From contig NC_091675.1 in NCBI RefSeq assembly GCF_042453785.1, forward strand, positions 6,026,501 to 6,090,500: DNA of 64,000 nucleotides, in the 5' to 3' direction. The position numbers and the translations under genes are program-made. The DNA comes from Malus domestica (lineage: Eukaryota; Streptophyta; Magnoliopsida; Rosales; Rosaceae). The notes beneath the pieces were generated by a model. That model saw only the letters and a list, made by a program, of their open reading frames with translations. It was not told the DNA's origin and ran no database searches. Positions 23,650-35,959 of the stretch are shown here, piece after piece (position 1 is the stretch's first letter; the number at the start of each line of letters is the position of its first letter).

Positions 23650-25630
23650 GTTTAAAATATAAGTATAGCAAAAGAACATTACTCTTTAAGAATTCGTCTA
23701 CATATATCTTTATCAGCAAAGATCTACTTACTTATATACAAATAATAAAGAACATTTGTTTATACCATTCACAAATAAGCACAAAAATCCAACTAAATTA
23801 GGTATTAAAGTTTATACAAGGGGGAGCGCATATTGGACGGCAAATGCTTGTTATGTATCAAAATAATATATGGATGGGCACAAACGTGCACCCACAAATC
23901 GAAAGCATTATTCATGCAGCCTTAAGACTAACTAGGCCGGCTGCATTGCCCAACCACTACTTTACATCTCTTTCTAAGACCCTAACCCCGCCATGCGCTT
24001 TTGCATCTTTTGTTCCTCACCAAAGGCCACATGTATTTGTTGTACCAAGTTATAATGTGGACAGCACTGCATGCAACATCCAGTGACACATGAATTGAAA
24101 AAAGAATAACTCACTCTTTGTATCGCAGGCAATACACATATGACACAATACTTCGTCATTATGTGAAAAGACTTACAAATGTCATTTACAATAATAAAAA
24201 ATTTCACGAAGACAATATCTTGGTGCTATAGAAGTATTTCTCCTTAATTTACAATAAGAAAAAGTTACTGAAGAAAATTATGGAGAGGAGCAAAAATTGT
24301 TGGAGGTAAATTTGGATAGGTGTAAAAGGTGATAAGGTTTCCCTACCAAATTTGTTTTTCTGCATCAAAAATTCAACAATAGGGGCTTATGTACAGCTTG
24401 AGATTCGGCTAAATTTGTCAGCTGTACAACATTTTGTCACCATTTAGATATATTTGGGCCCCAAGGCAAGATATATAGCTGCACCCAACAACATCGGAGT
24501 CTTATTAGATGTTGAATTATAAGCACACCCTTACATGGCTCAAGAAAATTGATGAGGCTTCAAATATTTCTAGAAGTGAGATTTAATAAGAGCGATTTTA
24601 GTCACGTTTATAAAGCCATCAAACAAAATCTTTAATCAATTCAGCTAATCTTTCAGGTAGATGGGCATCAAAATCGAACAAAAAGAATATAATTTTTGAC
24701 AAGGCGGTACTTTATAAATTGAGAGAAATTTGAACTTAAGTATAAAGGTACAAAACATTCTCTAATCAATTGAATTAATTGAATTTACAAACAAAACAAA
24801 TATATGGATGAATTAATTTACAATACATCCACTATATTGCCGTAACAATCATCATGCCAATTAATCTGTATAATTAACTTTAGTTTTCCTTAAATTTTAC
24901 TTCTTCGTCATCTTCAATGGGAAACCCAATAGCATATAAAATAAAATAAAAAGAGCCAAGTTACGTGTTCTACCATATTTCTCAAGCAACCCTAGTTATG
25001 TTTCCCATGATTAAGACGTATTATACTAACCTGTCATATTTTCTTCATATCATTTGGTTGGGCTTTATAAACACGTACCAAACTTATGGTTATAATTAAT
25101 CCCACATCTCAGGTGAAAGCAATCGACTACGTTGACCGCATGCATTGTGGTCAAACCAATTAAACTTGGAGGCAAAGAAACACAGGTGAAATGAGTGATG
25201 CCATTCATTGCGCCATGAGTTTTACTTTAATATAAATTAACCTCACCATCATATAAAGGAAATTTTATGGATATCAAAAATACGAGTTACCAATTACATA
25301 TAATAATGAACGATAGAGATTAACATCCGCGTTTACTTTTAAGTAATATTGCTATCCATTAATGTTAAGGAAAATTCTTACGGTAAAAAAAAAAAAAAAA
25401 AAAAAAGGAATGATGAGACTTTGGCATATGATGTTTTAGTGATTTATAGCACAAGTAATAATAGAAAATAAACATTACCAAAAAAAAAAAGTAATAGAAA
25501 ATAAACCATGTTTAGCCACAAAGTATTAAAAGGCGGCCCCAGATTAATCTAATTCAAGTCTTACTGTGATGGTCATTGGTCAACAATCTCTACCTTTTAT
25601 TCTCATTTCAATGTTCCTTCTTCTACTTGT
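23650..25630. other. intergenic, no gene seen
   Basis: AT-rich spacer upstream of the DUF1645 gene. It holds an A tract of 22 or so at about 25385-25406. Short ORFs lack any recognisable feature. Confidence 0.55.
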
Positions 25631-25637
25631 ACTCCTT

Positions 25638-25648
25638 TATATATATTA
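25638..25648 (+). promoter_or_regulatory. TATA box of the DUF1645 gene
   Basis: TTATATATATT lies 91 bp upstream of the ATG at 25739, leaving room for a leader of about 60 bp. Confidence 0.55.
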
Positions 25649-25738
25649 TTCACCTTTGTCTTTCATTTTTCAGTCCCTCTCAAAAACCAAACTCTCCCAA
25701 CACAACAAGCAAAGCAAACTACAGATTGGATCATATCA

Positions 25739-26797
25739 ATGGAGGTGCTGATACCAAGTAGAGCAGACATGGATTTCGACTTTAACAGCGCTCGATCCTC
25801 GCCGTCCGTGACTGCACCTTCGACACCACGGCGGTTTGGGGACTTCTACATGAGTGCACCAACAAGCCCAACTCGGATGTCCGAGTTTTATAGGGATTTT
25901 GAGGAGTTTTCCAACACGAGTAACTGGAAAGATGACGAGACAGCATCTCAAGCAGCCACCCCAAGATCACCGAAATCACATAAACGTGAGGAGGACTTTG
26001 GATTCGATGACTTTGCTTTTGATGTTGGTGAAGAGGTACAAAGAACTTCCCTCTCAGCTGAAGAGCTTTTCGATGGCGGCATCATAAGACCCTTTAATAA
26101 GCCTCCACCTACTCCATCCATTTTCCGTAAGGTTCTTTCGCCTAGACGGAAAAAGGGTAAAGAATATCCATTTGGGTTATCGTCCCCGACCCAAATGGAC
26201 AACAACACAAGAAGAAGCGAGAGAAGAAGCGATCAACAACAACAAAGAGGTAGAGAGAGAGCTCCAGCAGCCTTGTCATCCTCCATTTCAGGCAGAAGAG
26301 CGACGAGATCGGTGTCACCTTTGAGGGTTTCGGAGTACCAATGGGTAGAAGAAGAAAAACAAAATCAACAGAAGCAACAGCAGCCACAACAAAACAACAA
26401 GCAGTTAGCTCCTACAGCTATGTTTACATCCTGCATAGTTTCTAAGGCTTCAAGAAAATGGAAACTGAAGGACTTTTTGTTGTTTCGAAGCGCATCGGAG
26501 GGAAGAGCCACAGATAAAGATCCGTTCAGGAAGTACTCAACTTTGTTCAGAAAAAATGAAGACATGAAGAACTCCAGCTTCAGGTCAATAGACAGCCCGG
26601 CCTCGGTTTCGAGCTCAAGGAGAAAAGGGCCGCCAGTTTCAGCTCACGAGTTGCATTACACTGTGAACAAAGCAGCGTCTAATGATATGAAGAAGAAAAC
26701 CTTCTTGCCTTACAAGCAGGGCCTTTTGGGTAGATTGGCCTTCAATCCCGCCGTCAGTGCCCTTGCCAACGGCTTTGGGTCTCTTTCAAGAAAATGA
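25739..26797 (+). CDS. DUF1645 family protein
   Basis: Single-exon gene of 352 residues. Family hallmarks in order: FGDFYMSAPTSPTRMSEFYR (about 33-52), an acidic segment DFGFDDFAFDV, SLSAEELFDGGIIRPFNKPP (about 101-120), Ser/Arg- and Gln-rich low-complexity stretches, RKWKLKDFLLFRSASEGR (about 239-256), and the C-terminal block GPPVSAHELHYTVNKA ... FLPYKQGLLGRLAFNPAVSA. These are the conserved boxes of plant DUF1645 proteins, a family linked to stress responses and, in rice, grain length. There is no signal peptide or membrane segment, and basic stretches make a nuclear location plausible. The length and both ends look complete. The biochemical function is unknown. Confidence 0.92.
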   Translation: MEVLIPSRADMDFDFNSARSSPSVTAPSTPRRFGDFYMSAPTSPTRMSEFYRDFEEFSNTSNWKDDETASQAATPRSPKSHKREEDFGFDDFAFDVGEEVQRTSLSAEELFDGGIIRPFNKPPPTPSIFRKVLSPRRKKGKEYPFGLSSPTQMDNNTRRSERRSDQQQQRGRERAPAALSSSISGRRATRSVSPLRVSEYQWVEEEKQNQQKQQQPQQNNKQLAPTAMFTSCIVSKASRKWKLKDFLLFRSASEGRATDKDPFRKYSTLFRKNEDMKNSSFRSIDSPASVSSSRRKGPPVSAHELHYTVNKAASNDMKKKTFLPYKQGLLGRLAFNPAVSALANGFGSLSRK

Positions 26798-28829
26798 ATA
26801 TCCCCAATTGCCCAATTGATGATTGATTTATTCTTAAGAAAATTTCATGTTTTTTTTTTCTCTCTTTTTTGTTGTAATTAAATTTGTTATTTTTGTTAAT
26901 TACCAATGTAGAATTCATACATGAGAGGAGTGTAATTGGTGGTGTGCAGTGAAAAATCAAGAAATGATTGCCCCATTACTTCGTATATATACAATTCTTA
27001 ATTTCTTTGTTTTATCTCAAAGTTAGTAGTTTGGAAAAATATTTACATGCTGGAAGAAGCATAGATTATCTAATCCCATAATTGTCCGCTGTTTTTAGCT
27101 TCCCTCTCAAAGCCTATTTAGAGAGTATGAGATTTTTGCCATCCTCTAACTGGTATTTATTAATTTGCACCATAACTTTTGTTTGTGTTTGACAAAAAAA
27201 AAACTTTTGTTCGTTATTACGATAAATCAGCCTTACTCCATATTCGAAGATTATCAAATTCAAACCGTATTTGGATTACTGGATTAGAAGTCTTGTTAAT
27301 TATATCGGATTCGATCCGAATTCAGATCAAAATTCAATCTTATTGTATCTAACTTCAAAAGTAGGATTAATTGTTCTTAACCACTTTAACTACAAAACCC
27401 CTGGCACTTTAAGGAAATCGAATATGAACACTTTACCTTATAAGAAAGTATGATTTCAGAAAACCTAAGGGAAGCAACAAGCTAAGAGTTCATAAGCAGG
27501 CTGCACCTGACTTCAGTGAGAATTTACAATTCCATTTTAGAGAAGAACTAACATCTTTATTGTGCACACTTGATGACTCCCTGCAATAATTCCAAGACCC
27601 TACACCCAATCCATTTGACCAAAAAAAAACAAAGAAGGAAAAATATCAGAATACTGACCACAAGAATATTTGGTGATGCCATAAAAGAAAAGGACATTGT
27701 ATCAGACATACAACACGGTTTGACATAGACCCATCCAAACTCAGTTTTGTCAGATAGACCTCATATTTGATTATCCTAATTCAGCCATCTAGAAGTCAAT
27801 ACGTCATATGTTCTTGTTTTTTAAGGAAGTGATTAAAAAGAGTTCGATAAAAAATTATATGATTTTAGACGTCATTTTAATTGTTAAATCTTAAGTTTGG
27901 TATTTTTTGACTAAAAATTTGACACTTAAAAAAAATTCAAGTATCAGAATCCCCGTAGAACAATAAAAAAATCTCATAGTGCAACATATAGACCCCTAAA
28001 TAACTTTAAAATCCTTAAAAACTTGTATCAAACTAATCTCTATAACCAATGAGACAACTCATTAAAATAACCCAACTATTCATACATGATCATTTGCAAA
28101 CTTACCACTTGAAATTGTTAGAGAAAGTTTGGACTCTGTCCTTAATTGTTAAAAAGAAAGTTAACAAATATCTATAGGTAATTTAGAAGTTTCTTAAGGC
28201 CTTCACAATAATATTCTATGACCTTGTAAATGCTTGCAGTGGATCTATGTTTGTAAACATGGATGCAACTGCTAGAATCATTGTTTACTCCAGATAGATA
28301 GAGACGAACTACTAGACAAGTCCATTATCCTTGTCCGACATGATTTTAAAATTGTAGAATATAACGGGCGGTAGGCAAAAGGTACAGTCAACTTCTAGAC
28401 GTTAGAAATGTGAATTGCAGTATTAAGGTGGGATGTCGAAGCTTAAACAAATCATATAAGTTTTCGCTCTACGGTTTTGGAACCGTATATGCATATGATA
28501 TATTAGTCTCCAAATGACAATTTCCCTAATCTAAAGTAAAAAACCTTGATTGGATCCGCCAAGCTCCAAGTAAGGTTTTCGACAATGTAATACAGACAAC
28601 ATAAATGATAAATACTTCACGCAACATGAAAAACTGTAATCCATAAATGCTCCAAATAGATTAAAATTCATTTAAATTTGTCATCAGTAAAAGATCCACA
28701 AGTTTTTTTAAATCTAGCAAATTTTTCTCATCCAGATTGCATGGAAACCAAATAACGAAACAAAATCTGCAGACATATTACCTCATACATATTACAAAAG
28801 GGCCCATAGGCACCTCTTTTAATAAATGC
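26798..28829. other. intergenic, no gene seen
   Basis: Contains the 3' untranslated region of the DUF1645 gene (with a T/A-rich tail near 26840-26900) and then AT-rich spacer. No terminal repeats or protein similarity recognised. Confidence 0.5.
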
Positions 28830-29863
28830 TTAATCCAAGTTATCAATTCTGGTTGGGGTAATCTCTTCTGCAACCTTGAAGCGTCCGACTAAACGTGAAA
28901 AGACGATCATTTGTTGTTCCAGCGTGAACTTAGTGCTCTCAGCCTCAGCCTGCATATAATATCAGATCAATAGCATTACATATATATCATATAAATTTTG
29001 TGAGTACAGAACATAGAAATTACCTTACGGAAACCGTGTTGTTCTCCTTCATACTCCACAAGAGCAAAGCATGGTAAATGTTACGAGCTTGTGCTGGGGG
29101 TACAGACTGCAAAATAAAATTGTATTTTCCAAACTCAATTTTTATTATTTTATCTCATCTCTGTCAAAATTTTCATCCCCAGTAATTACATGGTGAAAGT
29201 AGGACGAAAAGTGTTGAGAATGAGTCTCATATTGATGGAAGTAGAGACTTTGCATTGGCTTATAAGAGGTTGGGCTACTCCTCATATTACCAATTGGTTT
29301 TATGGTGGAACCTCAACTTCCTTCTTGGTATCAGAGCAAGTTGTCTCACGTGTGAAGCCAAACTGCCATACGGGCTCCACGTCACCCCGTTGTGTGGTGG
29401 AACCTCAACTTCCTTCAAAAAGCATATGACGAGGAATAGAAAATGGCACAATATATATTACCTTGGCTTGATGGGTGTTGTACCAAATTCACCACTACCG
29501 TTTAGCAAGGGGGAGGATGAAACGATAGATGGTTGGATAGATATAGATACAGAGCATGGGGGCGTGACTCGAGCCAGAAGAGGTGGCCGAAAGAATCAAC
29601 AGCAGTGCTACCGAGTAGCTTGGAGGCGCCGGAGACAACTCGGCGGTGATGGGGGGTTTCCAGGACCCATAAGGAGCTCTGATTTTCTCCATTTTCATAG
29701 ATTCGAAGGAATAAGTGGTCATAGTCTTGAAGCTATGCGTTTTAGTTGGGTTAGGACTCCTGAGTGGTTTACGACTGATACGTTGAAGTTGAGAATTCAA
29801 GTGAAACCGACATGCAGAGATGAACGCTTGCAGATGAGGAAGAGGACTGAGGAAGAAGGCCAT
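28830..29863 (-). pseudogene. truncated copy of the S9 peptidase gene
   Basis: Three pieces align with the intact gene at 30593-35940. The last exon (28949-28830, ending LVGRFKVAEEITPTRIDNLD) is still open. The penultimate exon (29106-29024) retains QARNIYHAL and [11 protein letters not shown] but has lost about 26 nt in the middle, breaking frame. The first exon (29863 to about 29550) has EKIRAPYGSWKPPIT in frame and then a 2-nt loss near 29630 that shifts the frame out of KRLG...LIWLES-type sequence. All 15 exons between are missing, including the nucleophile Ser, and a 206-bp LTR-element remnant sits in the gap. It is a tandem, partially deleted duplicate that cannot make a peptidase. Confidence 0.85.
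29212..29417 (+). mobile_element. 206-bp LTR-retrotransposon remnant with perfect TSD
   Basis: A left LTR-like unit (29212-29325, TGTTGAGAATGAGTC ... GGTGGAACCTCAACTTCCTTC) is followed by a canonical primer site TGGTATCAGAGC (29326-29337). About 55 bp of internal sequence follow, then the tail of a second LTR (from about 29392, TGGTGGAACCTCAACTTCCTTCA, quoted in part). AAAAG flanks both ends (29207-29211 and 29418-29422). Most of the interior, the polypurine tract and the 5' part of the right LTR are gone. It is either a very small TRIM-like element or an internally deleted copia-type element. Confidence 0.75.
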
Positions 29864-29892
29864 TTGACTCGTACCAGCTCACTCCTTTTCTG

Positions 29893-30592
29893 ACAGTCGC
29901 CACCTCTATCACCGCTACGTTGTTCCATCTTTTTTTGGTTTTGTACATGAAGTATAGTAAACGAGTCTAATTGATGTTGCAACGTAACATAGCATTGCGT
30001 TATTGAACCAAAACACTATTGACATGTCCTAATTTACGGTAGAATATGAACTTGATGCAAGGAACCGGTCGCATTTTAACCAACAGACACTTTGTCCCAT
30101 GTCCAGGAAACTTGGCCCAAGTAAAAAATCATTTTATGGTCTTTGTACATCAAGAGTTTTATTTATGCTCATACGATCTTATATGCACAATAACTCAAAT
30201 CATTGGATCCCGGATCAAAAATTTAGCGAATAGAAACTTCTATGTATAAAATATCGAAGAACATAAGTGTGTCCTTTCAAGATACGTCTATCGAGAGAAA
30301 AATAAACACACAAAGATATACAACCGAGGATACATGAGTATATCAACACAAAGTTCACATAGGGTTTAAGAAAACCAAAGAAGATGTAGCCATTCCCATT
30401 TGCGTCAGTATTTCAAGCTCCGTCTCAAAGTTGTTATTTATCCACGTTCTTAGTAAAACTAGATAATTGTTTTCCACTCCTCAGATGGCACAGAAGTCTC
30501 TTCAGAAAAAGCAAACCTGTAAACCAATTCCTTCGCATGAAAACACAAGACTCAAAAAATTCCACCTTGAGGCGCCACTTTCGGGTTGAATT
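29893..30592. other. spacer between S9 pseudogene and S9 gene
   Basis: About 700 bp without a recognisable gene. The right part is probably the 3' untranslated and downstream region of the S9 gene, which is transcribed leftwards. Confidence 0.5.
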
Positions 30593-33500
30593 CTAGTCGA
30601 AGTTGTCAATTTTAATAGGATTAATCTCATCCGCAACCTTGAAGTTTCCAACTAAACGAGCAAAGAAAACCATTTGCTGTTCAAGCGTGAACTTAATGTT
30701 CTCAGCCTGCGTACAAGTGGTACAAGATCAATTTACTCTTTCGAATCATTTGAATTTGTTAATACAACATACAATAGAAAACGGAATAGAAAATACCTTG
30801 CGGAAGCCATGTTGTTCTCCTTCATACTCCACATGAGCAACAGGCAGACCCTTTTCCTTCAAAGCCTGATAAATTTTACGAGCTTGATCTGGGGCTACAA
30901 CCTACAAAATAAATCGTAGTTCATAAAACTAAACTTTAAGATAATAACTAAAACCCAAACATACCACATGTTATCGATAAATTCCTCGGTTCCTTTCTCA
31001 TCAACAAATTCTTGCTTTATTATATCGTGACTGGTAAAAAAAAAAAAAAAGGCAACATCTGCTTACCTTGTCTTCCAACCCTTGGAATAAGATTATCGGG
31101 CAAGAAAACTTATCAGCAAAGTTGATGGGTGACCTATCATGATAATCCTTTTCACTACCTGCAACCGGTTAAAATTGGCTCATTTTCAAACAATATCAAT
31201 AAAAACAAGAAGAGCAGCGTAAAGCACCAAATGTCATCTTCTGACTTACCAACAAGATTATCAATATAATGAGACTCAAATTTGTGAGTTTCTGCCCTCA
31301 ACATGTTTAAGTCGGCTACCTGTTCAGGGATCAATACAAAAGAAGAAGATATTCAGTTAACTAGTTCTTATAGAATCTGTGCAGTATAAAAAGAGATTTT
31401 GGTAGTAACAGAGGAAGCAGAGAGAAAAAATCGGAAAAGAAAGAGAGAAAACAAGCAAAAGCCAAATCTGAAATAATCTAAAACAACAAAGCTTACATAA
31501 TGCAATAATATAATCCCTCCCTCAGTTCTCTAGTTAATAGATAACAAGAGATTAGTTGAGAGAGGCGAGAAATTAATAATAAATCGAATATAAAGTTAGG
31601 TACTCACACCATACAAGGAAGATCCTGCCTTGAAGGTATCTCTAAAAGCAAGAGCAGCTAGGGTTGTATAGCCACCTGCAGATCCCCCAGTAATACAAAG
31701 TCGTTCCCCATCTACCTTTCCGGAATCCACCTAAATAACAAAGTATATATTACCAAGCTTGATATGTGATCCATCAAAATCAACATCACCATTTACAAGA
31801 GGGGAGATAAATGGATACCAGATATCTAGCACAGCTGCAACAATCATTTACATCCACAATTCCCCATTTGTTCAAGAGTCGTTCCCGATATTCTCTGCCA
31901 TAACCTGAAATGCAATGTCTTAGATATAGTAGAATGTAATTTAAAATTCAATTCATTTTACGGCCAAACTAACACCATTGATAGCCACATATGACATATG
32001 TGACATAGAAAGAAAACAAAATAGAGTAATAGAGTTTGAAAGATTGAGTGTAATCAGAGATAACAAAAACTCAGGATGAACTGCAAAAATTCCCCCCAAA
32101 GTGAAATAAGAAAAACATAAGGTTAAGAACAAACCAGTGCTTCCACCATAGTTAACATCGACAAATGCCCAACCACGACTAGTCCAATACTGAATACTCA
32201 AATTTAAGATTCCATGTGATTCGGCTGTGGGCCCTCCTGTTGTAAATCAAAGAAATACAGTGATGTAACAAATTCTATTGACAAGAAGCTCAACTAGACA
32301 TTCAAGAGAATGGATATATTTTGACTACAAAGGGCACCTAAGTAAAAGGCCTTACAAAAGCTTAATTGTAAATTTACTACTTATTAGTGTAGCAAAATTA
32401 TTGATAACATGATATCCTCAGCAATAAATCACCCTTTCAGAGAGCACATAGCTATATTTGCAGAAGAAAGCCCAAATGCAGGAAACTTAGGAAATATGTC
32501 TTGTCATCCACCCAGTGCACAAGGCTCCCGCTTTACACAGGGTCTGGGAGAGGTGAATGTCGGCTAGCCTTACCTTAGGAAATATAACTATGAAAATTTT
32601 AAACCACACATACCGTGGCTTTTCAATAACAGTGGAGGCTTTTCACCCTGAGGAGCTTGGTAATTGGGATTTGTTGGTGGGTAAAAGTATGCGAAGGCAG
32701 TTTGACCAGGAACTTCTGTTGGGAACTCAATTAATTCGGGTAGGCTGAAGTAGGACTGATATTTTAAGCAATCAGGTGAGGAAGACCAAATAATCTTGGA
32801 GTCAACTGCTTTCGTTCTATGATCATCTAAAGTCACCTGCAAGGGAGAATGAAATTATTTGAAGACAAAAACACAGGTGGTTCAATTTCCAAAACAATGG
32901 CCTTTGCCTGACAAGAGAAAAAGGTAATTTAGGACGGGACATAAAAGATGGCAAACACCTTAGCAACAGCCAAAGGTTGAACTTCTGATGCTCCTTCAAT
33001 GTACAGGCAATTGATCCCCAAGGTCTGCATAGATAAATATGAAAATTTAACAAAGAAAAAACTATAATCAGGTCGAATACTTAACAACTTCAGCACTGAA
33101 ACTTAGGGAAAACAAGGTTTCTAGGCATACAATATTATCAATATCTGTAAAAGGAGTATTAAGTAGAGACAGTGAGCCCTGAGCATCATCCAGGATTCCA
33201 AGATATGACCTCCCCTTCTGCCTGCAAGCAAGCATCCATTACTTAAGCAAGACTAAACCGCATTGATGCAATCATTGCAAATTACAAGTCAAAATAAGAT
33301 AGACTCAAAACAATCAAAAATAATTCTTACCTGTAGCTGCAAGCAATTATGTTTTTACTTTCATGGCTCTCGATAAATTCATAAGAATTCATGCCAAAAA
33401 CCCATAATGGCTTGGAAAACTCGGCATCCAAGGAATAAACTGATACGACCTCATTACTAGACTCAACCTGTGGATACAGAAAAAGTGAATATATCATATT

Positions 33501-35940
33501 GAAGCCAATCAATACCAACTGCCAAACAATTGTTGTCTGACTAGACAGCAGGTCCAGCAAAAATTAAATTGAGCACTCTTCTTTGACACCAAATACTGTT
33601 ATCCAATTAAACAGAAATTAAAAATTCATCGTCCAATTAAACAAGATGTAACTTAACCATGTTAGATGGAGTTTACTGTTCTTATCATTTGCAATAAATA
33701 AGCAAGACAGAAATGCTGAAGTACAGAACTCACCCATTTATAAAGATTCCAGTACCCACCTTTTCTGTCAGTAATAAAAAATAGTTCCCCTGTAATTCAA
33801 GTATAACCAATTAAAACATGCAATGGCATCAAGCTAACCAATTAAAACATGCAATGGCATCCAGCATCTGAAAGTTCAACAGTTTTTGGCCAACATTAAT
33901 AAAAATATTTGAACGTGTAATACATAATTATCACTATGCAGAATAAACAAGAGCAAAAGAAATAGCTAGATTCTAAGAGAGTAGATGGCTTTAAGTGTTC
34001 CATTGTGCATATAAAAGCCAAGAACTAGCCAAGAAAATCTGATCCTTAGTTGATACTGTATAATCATTCAATATTGTTTATCCCACCAGTACTTTCCAAA
34101 GATAAAAGAAATTTCCCTATTTGCAAAGGATGCACATTTAGCGTTTCCTTGATAGCGATCATAGCGGAATCCTGAAGTCAACCTAGTTCAGTCTATTATA
34201 TCTTATTGTTAGCATGACAATTTGATAAGACTGCGGATACCAAAATTCTGCTGTTTAATAATTCAAAGATTGACCATTTGTTTAGTAAAAGCTACTTAAA
34301 TTTGTTACTCAAGCAAGTAAAAAAAGGTACCTTTAGAGGACCACTTGGGTTCAATTGGGGACTCCTTAATGGAAGGATCAGAGCCAGCAACACAAATTCG
34401 TTTATAGACTTCTCTGCGAGAAAGAAGCATATAACACTTGGTTTGGTAATAATTCCATATTGACTATATGTATTATGGTAGTACTGCATAAATAAAACTG
34501 ACTTCAATATGCATGGAGTGTGTACTGACATATCAAACTTCCAATGGTTATTAGTTTCTTCAGCGTTGACCTAATTTATCTTGGAAAGATTACTTTTGGA
34601 AAGGAAATGATAAGAAGGGCAATGGCATCCTGAAAAGAGATTTTCTTACCCCTTCTCGGATATATACCCAACCCAAAGTTGAGACCTATCCCATGGCATA
34701 TTAGGATGGCACCATTCAATCCATGCCAGACGTTCACCTTTCGGATCAAAACGCGGGAAGGCATAGAAATCCGTCCCACCAACTAGTACTTCTGGTTCTG
34801 TATGTCAAATGGTGTCCACAATAGTCAAATATTGTCAAATATACCGCAATGTTTTTCGCAGTTAACATAAACTATGGCACTGTAAACTGAAGCAAGACAT
34901 GGGTTTTTGATAAACCCTTACCCTGAATTTCCTTGCCATCAAGCCCTACTGTTACAATTGTTGTTATCGAATTAATGCTGCTTTCACGACGATCTACACA
35001 AAAATGAGAAAATTGATACACAATTCCTCATAAGTTAAAAACTGAAAAGAAAATGTATATACAAATAGAATGCACTACATTCACATACCTTCCCGTACAG
35101 TGACAAAACGATTAAAACGTGCATCAAACACGCCATCAGCATAACTAATTACCGGCCCGCCATAATCCGGAGTGAGTGGTGTAGGAGCAGAATCTAATTG
35201 GCACCCATAAGAACACAACACCCATAAGACCACAACACCAATATTAATACAAGTTATCATCTTTTCAAATTAAACAATTATTACCAACTTTTCTCGAGAA
35301 TTAGAGTCACAAGCATATAAAAGCTACGAGATTGATAACATCACATACCTTTCGAACTTAGGGACTGCTTGTAAAGACGCTGATCCTTGTAATTACAGAA
35401 AACGATTGTATCCCCTGAAACGCTGAATGCACCGCCGCCGTACTCCTGCGCCACCGTCCGAACCGCATAGTCCTTCGGCGTAATATCAACCGGTTCGTCC
35501 TCCGGCCTCTCCGGTTCCCTCACCAGAACCGCCCGTCTATACATCCACCAAATAATTCCTCATTAAATACATACATTCACGAAGAATCGAAAAAATACAA
35601 GATATACATATATATAGACACAGAGAGAGAGAGATGGATACCCTGATTCAGATGGGCGGGACTCGAGCCAGATGAGGCGGCCGAGGGAATCGACGGCCGT
35701 GCCGCCGAGTCTCTTGGAGGCGCCAGAGACGACATCGGCGGAGATTGGGGATTTCCAGGACCCGTAAGGAGCTACGATTTTCTCCGATTGCTTGACTTCG
35801 GGGGAGGAAGAAGTAGCCATTTGGTGGAGACGGTGGCTGTTCGTCTGTACTCTGGAGCTCAATCGTTGACTAATTCGATTGAAGGAAGACGAAGATAAGC
35901 GAGTGAGAGTGAGAGTGAGAGTGAGAGTGAAAGCAGCCAT
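30593..35940 (-). CDS. S9 prolyl-oligopeptidase family serine peptidase, 18 exons
   Basis: Exons, in order: 35940-35642, 35536-35349, 35193-35089, 34993-34922, 34797-34650, 34413-34331, 33789-33734, 33467-33331, 33221-33131, 33024-32959, 32836-32614, 32236-32135, 31904-31819, 31730-31608, 31319-31250, 31158-31067, 30901-30797, 30706-30593. All are GT-AG and phases agree, giving 719 residues. The Ser/Arg/Thr-rich first 45 residues look like an organelle transit peptide; a second Met (MATSSSPEV) could give a cytosolic form. A beta-propeller-like N-terminal domain (about 60-430) precedes the alpha/beta-hydrolase domain. The triad reads Ser569 (GGSAGG), Asp646 (FQGLEDKV), His678 (GEQHGF). The [18 protein letters not shown] segment is typical of the acylaminoacyl/dipeptidyl-peptidase-like S9 group. 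Predicted to cleave short peptides; the exact substrate is unknown. Confidence 0.93.
33804..33865. repeat. 31-bp direct duplication in S9 intron 6
   Basis: The unit beginning TAACCAATTAAAACATGCAA occurs twice in tandem with one mismatch, close to the acceptor of exon 7 (exon starts at 33789 on the minus strand). A recent slippage or duplication event. Confidence 0.85.
35899..35932 (-). repeat. hexanucleotide repeat coding (Thr-Leu)n
   Basis: Four to five tandem AGTGAG units lie inside exon 1 of the S9 gene and encode the TLTLTLTLT stretch in the predicted transit peptide. The unit length of 6 keeps the frame. Confidence 0.85.
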
Positions 35941-35959
35941 TTCTGACTCTCCGTTTTTA

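Noticed and set aside
29255-29893. 212-codon plus-strand ORF
   Set aside because: It is antisense to the S9 pseudogene's first exon and starts in the LTR remnant; no independent protein similarity.
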